Shown here: piece after piece, positions 9,001 through 18,600 of the stretch | Numbering within the stretch: the first letter of the stretch is position 1 | Layout: every line of letters begins with the position of its first letter | Source: Dissophora ornata | Lineage: Eukaryota > Mortierellomycota > Mortierellomycetes > Mortierellales > Mortierellaceae | DNA length: 22,061 bases | Assembly (NCBI GenBank): GCA_025201705.1 | Contig: MU617134.1 | Location: 1 to 22,061, forward strand | Direction: 5' to 3' | The notes under the pieces: model-generated | Database searches by the model: none | Told to the model about the DNA's origin: nothing | The model's input: the letters and a program-made list of their open reading frames with translations, nothing else | Program-made: the position numbers and the translations under genes

Positions 9001-10742
9001 ATTACGAGTTCGTGTTGGCAAAGGGCGCGCCAGAGGAAATCTTGAACCGGTGTGTCGGTTATCTCCCACCCGCCGCCCCAGGCTCTATATCCTCGCCGCT
9101 CGATGTGCTTAAGCCTAGTGAAAAAGATCTGACTATGCCTCTTACGGAAGAGTTCTACGATCATGTCCAGGACGCGTCCGGTAGAATGGCCGACGAAGGT
9201 CTCCGTGTTTTGGGGCTGGCATTTAAGAAGGTCAAGTTCAATGGAGGCGGCGTGATGAATGAGAGTGATGGAGATGGACTAGACAGGATTGGCAAGGCGA
9301 AAGATCCAAAAGAAGTTGCGCCACCGACACACAAGCCCACTGATGTGGATCTCATGACAGCAGCCAACGTTGCGGCACATGATGACGATGACGATGAGGA
9401 GGAGATCCCACCAGGATATGCAGAAAGCGAGCTGATCTTTTTGGGATTGATCGGTCTGATTGACCCAGCGCGCGCCGGTGTCCAGGAAAGTGTGCGGATA
9501 TGTAAGCAAGCTGGCATTACCGTCGTAATGATCACTGGTGACCACATCAAGACTGCGAGTGCGATAGCAAGAGAGCTGGGTATCCTCAGTGAAGGAGGAC
9601 GCGCCATCAAAGGCGAAGAGCTGGACTTGTTGTCTGAGCAGGCAATCGCCGAGCTGAAGCCGTTCCCAAATGTCTTTGCCCGCGTGTCGCCAGACAACAA
9701 GCTAAAGTTGGTAACAGCATTGAAAAGTCGAGGCGAGTCTGTCGCCATGACAGGAGATGGTGTCAACGGTAAGGCTTCTGAAACTTGCCATCACGAACAT
9801 CTATTTATTTGACCGTTTGGAGTAGGATTCACTCACAATTTTACTTTATTTTTTGTACTTAAGATGCACCGGCAATCAAGGCAGCTAACGTAGGAGTGGC
9901 CATGGGTATCGCTGGAACAGATATCACCAAACAGGCAGCGGATATTGTACTTGCGGACGACAATTTCAACACGATTGTCGAGGCTGTTGAGGAGGGTCGT
10001 CGCGTGTTTGATAATATCCTCAAGTTTATTGTGTACCTCCTGAGCTGTAACTGCGCCGAGATCTTTTTGTTTTTGCTCTGCACCATCGTGGACGTGCCGC
10101 TGCCCTTTACTGTCACCATGATCTTGTGGGCTAACATCATCGGCAAGACACCAACGATGCTCATGTTTTCATTCACGTATTGTCATATGCACCTTCTAAT
10201 ATGTTAACTAATGTTGATCATATTTTCCTTCAACGGTAACAGCTGATGTACCTCCTGCGATGGCACTGGGTGTCGAGCCCGCGGAGCCTGGTCTCATGGA
10301 TCGAGAGCCCCGCTCGCCTAAACGCGGGATCCTGACCCCGACATCTTTCGCCGTTATCATTTTCCAATCTTTCTCGATGACGCTCCTGACATTTGGTATC
10401 TACATGTGGGCGGATCGATCTCCCGAGCACCTGGATTACGCGCATTCGGAATCTTTTGCATTCCTGACAACGCTACAACTCCTTCAAGGATTTCTCTCAA
10501 GAACCATGCGAACATCGATCTTCAAGAACAATTTCTTTGGGAACATGTGGATGATCTACGGCGTCTCGATCAGTTTTGTGCTGATGATTATTGGGATCTA
10601 CGTACCAGGGTTCAACGGGGTGTTGAATTTGGTGCCAGTGTACGGAATAACGTGGGCCAAGATTGCGGTCGGCTGCGTGATCTTGACGACATTGAGCGAG
10701 GCAGAGAAGTTTGTGTTGCGACGCGGTGGATGGACCATTTGA
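6045..10742 (+). CDS. Type II (P2) P-type cation-transporting ATPase with long EF-hand-like N-terminus
   Basis: Eight exons (6045-6296, 6420-6450, 6686-6937, 7035-7316, 7467-8241, 8330-9768, 9864-10142, 10243-10742) sum to 3810 nt, or 1269 residues. The protein pumps cations across a membrane using an aspartyl-phosphate intermediate. Visible motifs are TGES (419-422, dephosphorylation), PEGL in M4 (538-541), SDKTGTLT with the phosphorylated Asp581, GDPTEVAL (696-703), KGAPEEIL (762-769, nucleotide binding), a TGDH motif, and TGDGVND (1005-1011). Hydrophobic segments M1 (about 311-328), M2 (332-348), M3, M4, M5, M6 and four C-terminal helices match the usual ten. The M5/M6 cation residues align with SERCA N768, E771, N796 and D800, but T799 is replaced by Ala1104. 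The M4 segment [16 protein letters not shown] recalls ENA/ACU and Na,K pumps as much as SERCA, so ion specificity is unsettled. The first 300 residues are unusual for the family and contain an EF-hand-like [12 protein letters not shown]. An acidic insert (HDDDDDEEE) precedes the P domain hinge. The exon joins are strongly supported by phase and motif continuity. Confidence 0.93.
10143..10242 (+). other. GC-AG intron (intron 7 of the ATPase gene)
   Basis: The exon ending ATC ATC G is followed by GCAAGACACC, a GC donor in the usual GC-AG context. The 100-bp intron has an AACTAAT branch-like site and ends in AACAG. Splicing in phase 1 restores [15 protein letters not shown], the expected M6 segment. 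No GT donor nearby keeps this reading. Reading through gives GKTPTMLM and an early stop. Confidence 0.85.
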
Positions 10743-10832
10743 GACAATACCTCTTGCCTACTTGCGCGCAACCATGTAAATAGTTTTATTTGTAAAAAGT
10801 AAAGAGCATTCACTTTTGTTGTCGTCTATGGT

Positions 10833-10838
10833 TTTATT
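10833..10838 (-). terminator. AATAAA polyadenylation signal of the biotin gene
   Basis: The plus strand reads TTTATT, so the minus strand has AATAAA about 70 bp downstream of the biotin gene stop codon at 10907-10905. This is a normal distance for a poly(A) signal. No plus-strand AATAAA was seen after the ATPase stop. Confidence 0.5.
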
Positions 10839-10867
10839 GTCTATGTTGCCTGTACAGTTACTTGTTG

Positions 10868-10889
10868 TTTTTTTTTTAAAAAAAAAAAA
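10868..10889. repeat. T10-A12 tract between convergent genes
   Basis: Ten T are followed directly by twelve A, a perfect homopolymer palindrome. It sits in the 162-bp gap between the 3' ends of the ATPase (plus) and biotin (minus) genes. Both strands therefore present a T-run followed by an A-run at the end of the transcription units. Confidence 0.6.
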
Positions 10890-10904
10890 TCTCTCGATTT
10901 CGAT

Positions 10905-13760
10905 CTACAGCTTGCCCTCCAAGGACCTCAACAAAGTGTTTTCGACCTTGGCAAGCTGCTCCCGAGTTGACACCTGAGACGCGATCACATACACCACATT
11001 TCCAAGTGGTCGTCCAAAGATCGCCACCTCGGTGTTGCTGTCTTCATGTCCCTTATCTCTCAACTGTCTCTGGACTTCCTGCGACAGCAAAGATGCATAG
11101 CCCGATGGTCCGTTCGTCTCCCTCATCTGGATTGCCAGCACACTTCCCAGAGGCACAACTCCCTCCACCATCTCCATGCGCGAGATCCGGTCAACGACCT
11201 TATGATCCCAAAGACTCCACACGCCCAGATCACTATGGGCCAATGCACCCCAGTCCTGGCGGGCCTGGTCCGCATCGCCATGAGACTCCATCTGTCGATA
11301 AGTTTGGAGACTAGTGTTGGCGACCGCACATCCGATCGGGTGGGCCGTGTACGAGTGTCCATGCAACAACGCATCCGTTTTAGTCTCACTCAAAAAGTTG
11401 TTGAAAACCGAATCCGTTGTCAAAGTCGTGGCCAAAGTGACGAGGCCACCTGTCAACAATTTTGCATAAGCAGCAATATCCGGGTTCACTTGTAACATGT
11501 CCGCTGCAGATTTGCGTCCAAGCCGCCAGCAACCAGTAAAGACCTCATCAAAGACTATAGGAAGTCCCTTCCAATTGTTTTTGACAGGTAGGTGAGAGTT
11601 CTTGGCAGGCGAGATCTCGGTGCCGAAGCCCTTGAAGGCCCTGACTTCCTCTACCAGACATCTTTGGAATGCAGGGTCAACCCAGACCATACCACCGGCA
11701 CCCATTAACACGGGTTCCATGAGCAGTGCTCCAAACGATCTCTTCTCGTCCCTTGTTAGACGCGTCAAGGTCTCTCGAATATGGCTGCGATAGATCTCCA
11801 GTCGTGGGTCCTTCTCCGAGGGCTTTGTGAACACCTCGGACAAGTTATCAATTGTGACCTTCATAGGCTCCTTGGAATTCGTCATCTCTGTAGGAATCGT
11901 AATCTGGAACTTTGAATCCTTGAAGAGGACTGTAGGAGGGCTGAACCAATGGCCATGGGACTTGTACCATGTCACTTGGGCATTGTACACGTTAGGCGAA
12001 CATGCGTTCATGGCTCCGATCGTGTCACCATGGTACCCTCCGTCCACACCGATGACCTCCACACGTCCTGTAGCTTCACCCAGATTGAGGTATCTATCCT
12101 GACTGGCCTTCAATGCCATTTTGAGGGCGACCTCGATGGCGGTACTTCCGTTATCAGAAAAGAAGACCCTGGAGGCCCAACCTTGGCCCACAGTGTCCAA
12201 AAGTGTCTCTGTCAACTGAACCGCAGGTTCGTGAGCGCATTCGGGGAACATGACGTGTCCATAGCGTCCAGCAGCGTAAGCCGCCGCCTGAGTCAATGCA
12301 GGAGATCCATGTCCCAGTCCCTGAGTCCACCAACTGGCGCACCCATCAAACATCTCCTTCCACTTCCATTCCTTCTTATCCTTCTTGTCCTCCACATAAG
12401 TGGTCATGATATCCCCATAAGCCGAATCGATGACCGTTACGTCCTTGACAGTCTGATGTTGTGTGAATGGCCACCAGATTGATGTCCTTGCCGTCTCTGC
12501 CAAGCTCTCCAATCGATCCAATCTTTCATGATGAGCCTTTTCCAATCTCTGAACCACATCTGTAAAATAATCCTCTGTCTGCTTATAATACTCTTGCAAT
12601 TGTTCCGCATCTGCTCTTGGATCTGCCAATTTCTCGGGTGGGGAGGGTAGGACATGAACCATGGGTCGGGTCTTTTCGACGGTTTTGGAAAGGTATTGTT
12701 CTAGGAACTGATGGTTTTGGGATTTGTTGTCAAAGAGGAGGAGGGCTGGGATATCGTATCCGTATTGGTGAAGGGATTCATAAGAGGTCAAGGTGGTGGA
12801 GATACCGCCGAGGTGACTGTCGCCGACGAGAACTGTGGGCAAGCGGAGGGGGCGGTAGAATCGCGATTGGAGTTCTCCAGACATGATGGGGCTGTTGACG
12901 CCTAAAAGGGGAGAGAGAGAGACAGAGAGAGGTGCGTGGTGCGCGGATAAGATTATGAGAGAGCGTTCACTTGACGATCCGGATCGGATCAGGGTTGAAG
13001 CGTATTTTTTTTCCTATGCAGCTACTTCAAAATTGAAAGATCCAAATCTGAGAACCGAGAAATACATACCTCCCGCGGTTTCCAGAAGCGCCCATCCCTT
13101 GTCTGTTGGCGAAAGACTTTGTTTGAACGCGCGAAGCGAATTGATGGCGGCCTGAAGCACTTCTGTGTCGGGTGGGGGCTGTAATTTTGAATTTGAAAAA
13201 AAAAAAAAAAAAAAAAAGCGCGCGCGTTAGTCAATGACTGTCATTGTAGATCGATATCTCTTTGGGGAGCCAATTGATCTTTTCGGGTCTGTTGGGTAAT
13301 GAATGGTTTTCCATCCCCCACAAAAAAAATCTGGTGCTTCAAAAACCCCCCAGCAATGTTTTGATACGTACCTCGTTGGTGGCGACGTGTGGGCTGACGG
13401 GGTCAGGATAAGCATATAACCGGCTGGTCTCTACGAGCGGCGCGTACGTCTTGACATGTCTGTGCTCAGCACCCCTTCCTCAGCGTTAGTCCGATTCAGG
13501 AACAGATCTCGGTTCATTACGAAAAAAAATTAACAGACTCTCGCAATTACGAATGAGTAGACGTGCCTGGCATCGCAGTCGACGGGGTAGCCGGTCTGGA
13601 CAGGCTTAAGGTAGAAAGCCTTGGTCTTCTTCTTGTCGGCGCCGATAGAGAGAGCGGCGGCAGCACGGACGAGACCGGTGGAGAGGATTGTCTTTCCGAC
13701 GTTTGTGTTGGCGGCAAAGACCTGGTAGGCCTGGAATGACCGCGTTGGGAGGTGGGCCAT
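10905..13760 (-). CDS. bioDA: Bifunctional dethiobiotin synthetase / DAPA aminotransferase
   Basis: The fused enzyme makes 7,8-diaminopelargonate (DAPA) from 7-keto-8-aminopelargonate using S-adenosylmethionine as amino donor, then closes the ureido ring with CO2 and ATP to give dethiobiotin. Exons on the minus strand are 13760-13567, 13459-13372, 13178-13070 and 12901-10905, totalling 2388 nt (795 residues). The synthetase half opens with a P-loop-like AANTNVGKT, then YLKPVQTGYP, ETAGGVNSPIMSGEL (joined across intron 3) and TVLVGDSHLGGIS. The aminotransferase half has WWPFTQHQT (about 272-280), FSDNGSTAIEVALKMA, FDEVFTGCWRLGRKS with the PLP-ring Asp near 581, AKLLTGG with the PLP lysine near 610, and HGHSYTAHPIGCAVA. 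Domain order matches the fused fungal BioDA and plant BIO3-BIO1 proteins. In yeast the two activities are separate (BIO4, BIO3). Introns 2 and 3 are canonical. The first intron boundary is ambiguous and noted separately. Confidence 0.93.
13196..13217. repeat. A22 homopolymer (T22 on the biotin gene strand)
   Basis: Twenty-two A on the plus strand give a T22 run in intron 2 of the biotin gene, ending about 16 bp before the AG acceptor at 13180-13179. A GCGCGCGC run sits immediately upstream of it on the transcript. The position suits a polypyrimidine tract of exceptional length. Confidence 0.8.
13460..13566 (-). other. First intron of the biotin gene, ambiguous boundaries (possible GC-AG)
   Basis: Using CCAG|GCACGT as a GC donor at 13566 and the acceptor CACAG at 13460 gives an in-frame DCDARHVKTYAPLVETS, the most natural reading. 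A GT option at 13562 (GTCTAC) with the acceptor at 13450 gives DCDARHTYAPL, also in frame. A third choice, GTAATT at 13549 with an acceptor near 13466, adds residues. A GACTAAC branch-like site lies before all the acceptors. I prefer the GC-AG reading but cannot settle it. Confidence 0.5.
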
Positions 13761-14057
13761 GGCAAAGGGAGGGATGTGGAGGCGAGAAGGAGGAATGAGA
13801 GAAGGAGGAGGGAGTGCAGAGGCGGACGTGCGGCGGGAAAGTCAAGGCATTCATTTTTTTCTCACACTGGGGGTGGTCGGTCCGCTCTTCCCCTCCCCTG
13901 CACGGCTGCCGTGCATCATATCTGACATCTATGCCAACGTACGCTCTGATCTGTACGTGGCGCAATCAACCCTTTTTGCATCTTTGGGCTGATTCGCCTT
14001 CATTCCTCATTCTTTTCCCGCCCATTTGCTTGACCTCAATCAGGATAACAATCCATA
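13761..14057. promoter_or_regulatory. Divergent promoter region of the biotin gene and the eL8-like gene
   Basis: The 297 bp between the minus-strand ATG at 13760 and the plus-strand ATG at 14058 must contain both promoters. The biotin side is purine-rich on the plus strand (GGAGGCGAGAAGGAGG), so pyrimidine-rich on the sense strand of the biotin gene. The eL8 side has CT-rich stretches and AACCCTTTTTGC near 13968. No clear TATA box is seen. Confidence 0.4.
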
Positions 14058-15442
14058 ATGGTAAGTCTCTCCTGTCCACGCCGGTCGCAGGCAGCAGAGC
14101 GTATCGCCCATGGACAGCCAAGCAAAGAAAGAAAGAAAGGCATCCGTTCTCCATCTTATTGACGCGTCCCAGATAACTGATCCTCATTGCACAGACCAAA
14201 TCCAAAAAGAAGAAAACTCGCGTTGCTGCCATCCCTCGCCCTTCCTTTGACCCATACCCCCTCCGCACTGCCCTCCGCGGTCTCTGTACCACGGGTCCCG
14301 AAGTCGATCCCTACCCCCGGGCCACCGCCACTACCTCCACCGCCGCCTCAGCCTCCATCGCCACCCCCGAATACAACAACCGCAACAAAAAGAACAAACA
14401 CAGCATATTGATCAGCAACTCCAATCCGCAGCCAGGTCCTTCTAAATCAAGTCCGATGTCGAAAAAATGGGCCATGTACCTCCGCCTCCACCTTGAGCGG
14501 AACAAACCTCAGAATAAGGCCGTTGTCGAGAAGCAGAACCACGAGCATATGACTAATCTGCATGGTGTCAATTCTCGAAGTCATTTGCTCCAGTTTGAGG
14601 ACGTACTGGAGAAACCTATACGGCAAAGATTGTTCGAACTGTTGAACAAGTACAAGCCGGAATCTAAGGCGCAGAAGAAGGAGCGACTGGGGAAGCAGAC
14701 GGGCGAGAAGACTCCTGCAGCGCATGATGCAACGGGCAAATTCAAGGGTGAGGATAAGGACAAGGACAAGGACGAGGTTAAAGACAAGGACGAGAATAAG
14801 GACAAGGGCGAGAATAAGGACAAGGACAAGGGCGAGGATAAGGACAAGGATGAGAACAAGGACGAGGATGAGAACAAAGACGAGGATGAGGGCAAGGACG
14901 AGGATGAGGGCAAGGACGAGGATGAGAACAAGGACGAGGATGAGGGCAAGGACGAGGATGAGGACGACGATGAGGAGGGAGCTTCGACCAAAGTCGGAGT
15001 CGACGAGAGCGGATCCAAGGCGGAGACGGTCTACGTGCTAAAGTTTGGAATCAAACATATCGCACACTTGGTCGAGTCTCGGAAGGCTAGACTTGTCGTT
15101 ATCGCAGTAGATGTCGACTATAAGAGCCTGGTAATCTGGCTGCCAGCACTCTGCCGCAGGATGAAGGTGCCTTATGTTATAGTAAAGGACAAAGCGCGTC
15201 TCGGTTCACTGGTCAACAAGAGATACGCGACCGCGGTGGCGTTTACAGCACCTAGACTAGAGGATTCGAAGGAGCTGACGAACCTGATCGAGGACCTCAG
15301 GGCCTTCCATGGGACTAAAAAAACAACAATGATGTCCAAACCTTTCGTTCATCCTTACGCTCAAGCTTTCGCTCTCCGGCAGTACCTGTTGGAAAATACT
15401 GGCAATGGTGGGGCCTCTTACGCGTCCATCTTCGATATGTAG
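14058..15442 (+). CDS. Diverged ribosomal protein eL8 (L7a) paralog with an acidic-basic repeat insertion
   Basis: Exon 1 contributes only the ATG (14058-14060), directly followed by GTAAGT. Exon 2 runs 14195-15442, giving 416 residues. An ATG-only first coding exon is common in fungal ribosomal protein genes. Residues 2-8 are TKSKKKK. W93 begins KWAMYLRLHLERNK, matching the KWPxYxRxQRQ region of eL8, and LLNKYKPESKAQKKERL (about 150-166) matches its KYRPETxxEKKxRL. A 77-codon K/D/E/N/G repeat (186-262) follows. Then comes an L7Ae fold (about 283-355): KFGIKHIAHLVESRKARLVV, LPALCRRMKVPYVIVKDKAR, LVNKRYATAVAFT. Several near-invariant eL8 residues differ: the IAHDVDP stretch reads IAVDVDY, MGVPY reads MKVPY, and KGKARLG reads KDKARLG. 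The HWGG tail is missing, replaced by a 50-residue unrelated end. It is therefore unlikely to be the main ribosomal copy. It may be a specialised paralog or a decaying one, though the frame is fully open. Confidence 0.85.
14747..14977 (+). repeat. Coding K/D/E minisatellite with six 18-bp units
   Basis: This 231-bp stretch in the eL8-like gene is built from AAG, GAC, GAG, GAT, AAC and GGC codons only, apart from one valine. The part 14855-14962 is six tandem 18-bp units encoding NKDEDE or GKDEDE (order N, N, G, G, N, G), nearly identical in DNA. The upstream part is a looser 6-bp array of GAC AAG type. The whole stays in frame, so unit gain or loss changes protein length by six residues. Confidence 0.85.
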
Positions 15443-15570
15443 CGCCATATGCTTCTGCTCTGCAGCGTTTCTTAATGCTTTGCATTTTCTATAGATATTC
15501 CATTTGCTGACATGTTGACATTTCTATATACTTCCTGTCCACCTTTGCATTTCCTCATGTCCGGCTTCGA

Positions 15571-15576
15571 AATAAA
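15571..15576 (+). terminator. AATAAA polyadenylation signal of the eL8-like gene
   Basis: AATAAA lies about 130 bp past the stop codon of the eL8-like gene. A second copy follows at 15605-15610. Both fall in the 222-bp gap between this gene and the convergent EDEM gene. Confidence 0.5.
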
Positions 15577-15654
15577 TCACATCCTGCTCCAATGTCCAAA
15601 AACAAATAAAAGAAAAGAATGCTTGGATAATAGTGCAGCCGCCTCAGTGTCCTT

Positions 15655-15660
15655 TTTATT
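15655..15660 (-). terminator. AATAAA polyadenylation signal of the EDEM gene
   Basis: The minus strand reads TAG AGCC AATAAA directly after the EDEM coding sequence, so the hexamer starts only a few bases after the stop codon at 15667-15665. The convergent signals for the eL8-like gene lie within 90 bp on the other strand. Confidence 0.45.
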
Positions 15661-15664
15661 GGCT

Positions 15665-18600
15665 CTATCCAAACGTCGCCATAGGAACATCGATGGAAAA
15701 GATATTCACAATCGGCAGACTGTTGTACGACAGTCGGGCGTTTGCCATTTCTTCCTTCGAGACTTTGCGCTGCACAAATCCCGCCACTAACCGAGGTTCC
15801 CGCTCCTCGTCTGGGTCGGGCGATGGTACTGACGATGACATCGACTCTTGTTCTTCCTGTTTGATCCATTCTAATAGGAGCTGTCCCTCTGGATGACTGA
15901 TCATCACTGCATGGATATCGATATCGTCATCATGGATTCCTTCTCCTATAGTCGATCCACCACTACCACTTCCTGCTGCGGTGCTTGAAGTTGTGGGATC
16001 TGGGGAAAGAGTACCAGCGCCCGTCATCGAGAACGTCTCATCCTCCGAGTTGATCACAATGACACTGTGAGCCCCGGCGATCTGGGCATAATACGCCTTC
16101 AGGACAAACAGACATCCACCCCTGTCCACGACCAACATCCTGTCTCGGATGCAACTTGCCTGTGCTGTCGTGTACGGCCGACATCCATTCTCGTTTCCTT
16201 GAATGTGGACCAGTCCCTTGGTCCTTATACGCTTCGCATTCACAGATCCAGATCCAGATCCAGATCCAGGTGCAACCATAGGCTGTTGTTTCTGGTCCTT
16301 CCATTGATTTATGGTGTCAATAATGTTCTCTGCAAACGTTGACTCTGAAGTAAATGATGGAACCGAATTTGTGTTGTAGTCAAGGATTCGAGGCCTCCAG
16401 TATCCGAATTGGGCGGGTGTGATAGAGAGGTCCTTTTCTACGACATCATGAGCTGAAAAGGGGGAAGGATTTGTCTTGAATATCCGCAGATGTGCATCTT
16501 GAGAGCGTTGGTACAAATCGTAGAGAGGTTTCATGGACGACTTTTCGACGTAGACGTTGCAGTTCAGACTCAAAGGATAGTCAGCGACTAATACAGAAAC
16601 GAAGATTGGATTGTTAGCAGAGGAAACCCTAATTAGAAAACTGTTGCACATCACGACCACACACACACTTTCTTTAAAACTCACTTTTGACAGCTCGATA
16701 GCCATTATGTGCAACATCGTACTCAATGTGCATCTTGACGCCCACGATCCGGTTCACGAACACACCCTTCTTGATAGGAATTACCATCAACTCCTTTGCC
16801 TTTTCAGAGCCACTCTTATTCTTCCCTGTACTCTTTGCTGACTCTCCGTCGTCACTCTCTTCATCCTCAAAGATCGTTTTCTTGGGAGGGCCAGAAAACT
16901 CCACGATGACCCTCTCCACTTCCAGCGTCGGCTTCTCACAGAACCCCTTCGGATCGACCTCCAACAAATCCCTAAAGTCCTCACGCGTGCCCACCATTTG
17001 TCTCGCAAAGTCTGCATCCGGTCTATAAGGTATACTCTTTAGAAACGTCGCTGGCGCGTTGTATGGTTTGCATACAGGTCTTGCTTTCACATCTCCGTGA
17101 GGGCTGTTTTGAATAGCTGCAGTCAACGACTGTTTGCTGTACTGGTGTTGTTGATCCGGGGGTGGGTGCTGACGTCGCGTGCTCACGAACCAGCTCGAAG
17201 ATTGGTTGTCAGCTGCTCCTTGTCGTTCATGATCTCGACCCGCACTCAATTGCTTGGCAGAGAGACTCAACACATGACCTTCTGTCGTGAAGACAAAGTT
17301 AGTGTCCTTGAGTTCCTGATGCAACAAGTTCTCTTCATCAAAGAGCAAATAGAGGTATTTGATAGTCTCGGACAATGCAAAGCTCTCCATGCGATCTTCA
17401 AACTTCTTATCGACCACACTCTGAAGAGCAGCCCATCCGCATCTCGTCTTGGTGTATTTCTGAAGATCTCGTAGAATCATTTCACCCACTTCCAGGTAAA
17501 ATGGGTCCTTTGTCGCCTACATACCAAAAAAAAAAAAAAAAAAAAAAAAGAAGCAGAGGCGAAAGGGGACGAGTTAGAAGACACTGAGAAAGTCTGCTCT
17601 GAGCGGGGCGTGGCAGATAACTTACTCTGTAGAGAAAGTAGTTGGACTCGATGAATTCTGGGCGCAGAGGATAATTGGAAATAGCGACCGATTGCTGCAC
17701 AAAATCGAATCTTTCCGGGATGGCTTGATATTTTCGCCAGATATTATAATAGTACAAGTGATTTTTGATGGCACTTTCTAGATCGCCTCCGAGGACCTAA
17801 TGTTGAAAGATAAAAACAGCTCAATGTCGGTGTCCACATGCGGTTGCGGCGTTCAACGAATCTTACATTTCAATGACAATTGATCATTGATAATTACCTG
17901 TACACCAGGCATGAACGCCGACAGGCTGTCGACCCAATGAGCCATCAGAGTTCCATCGTGCAAGTGTACATGCTTGTAGAAATACCTCGAGTCATGGAGT
18001 AAATTCCTTTTGATCGCCTCCTGCGAGGTCTCGTACATCTCCAAGTATTCTTCGTCGCCAAAGAGGATATAAGACTTCAAGAGGTACTCATAAAAGGAAT
18101 CTGTGCCTGCACCGATTCCTGTCATGGCGGACATCCAATGTCCAGAGGTGATGTTGATGGTGTTACCCATGAGTCCAATCTTTGATCTTCTGCCCCATAA
18201 TTCGAACATAGCCTTTCTAGCCGCTTCCTCATACGACCTGTCCCCGGTGAGTCGACTGAGAACCCCAAACTCCAACAACAAACTCCCTGCACCTGCGGCG
18301 CATGTCTCTGCAGACTCTTCCCGTAGCACTCCCTTTCTGAGGTTCACCCTTGGCCAAGGGATTCCCGTCGGCGTGTTCTCAAATGCCTTCATCAACCTCT
18401 TCCCCAAATCCTCCGCCATCGTCAGCAGCTCGCCGTTATAACCCTTCACTAAACTCTTATAACTTGGGTCGGACGCATACAAGTGTCCCGATAGTAATGC
18501 TCCAAGGACTCGGATGTTGACTTCAAACACCTGCACTCGACTGTTGATGTCAAAGTTGTGTACGTGCCTCTTGATCAATTGAATCGCCTGTCGAAACAAT

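Noticed and set aside
9161..9766. 201-codon minus-strand frame
   Set aside because: It lies antisense inside ATPase exon 6 and is Ser/Pro-rich as expected from reverse reading; the sense strand carries conserved motifs throughout.
14061..14194. Possible snoRNA in the intron of the eL8-like gene
   Set aside because: Ribosomal protein introns often host snoRNAs, but no C/D or H/ACA box pair is visible here.
14581..15018. Minus-strand poly-Ser/Leu frame
   Set aside because: It is the antisense shadow of the K/D/E repeat in the eL8-like gene.
14724..15041. Arg/Thr repeat frame on the plus strand
   Set aside because: It is a frame-shifted reading of the same coding repeat (RTRTRTR pattern), created by the repeat periodicity.
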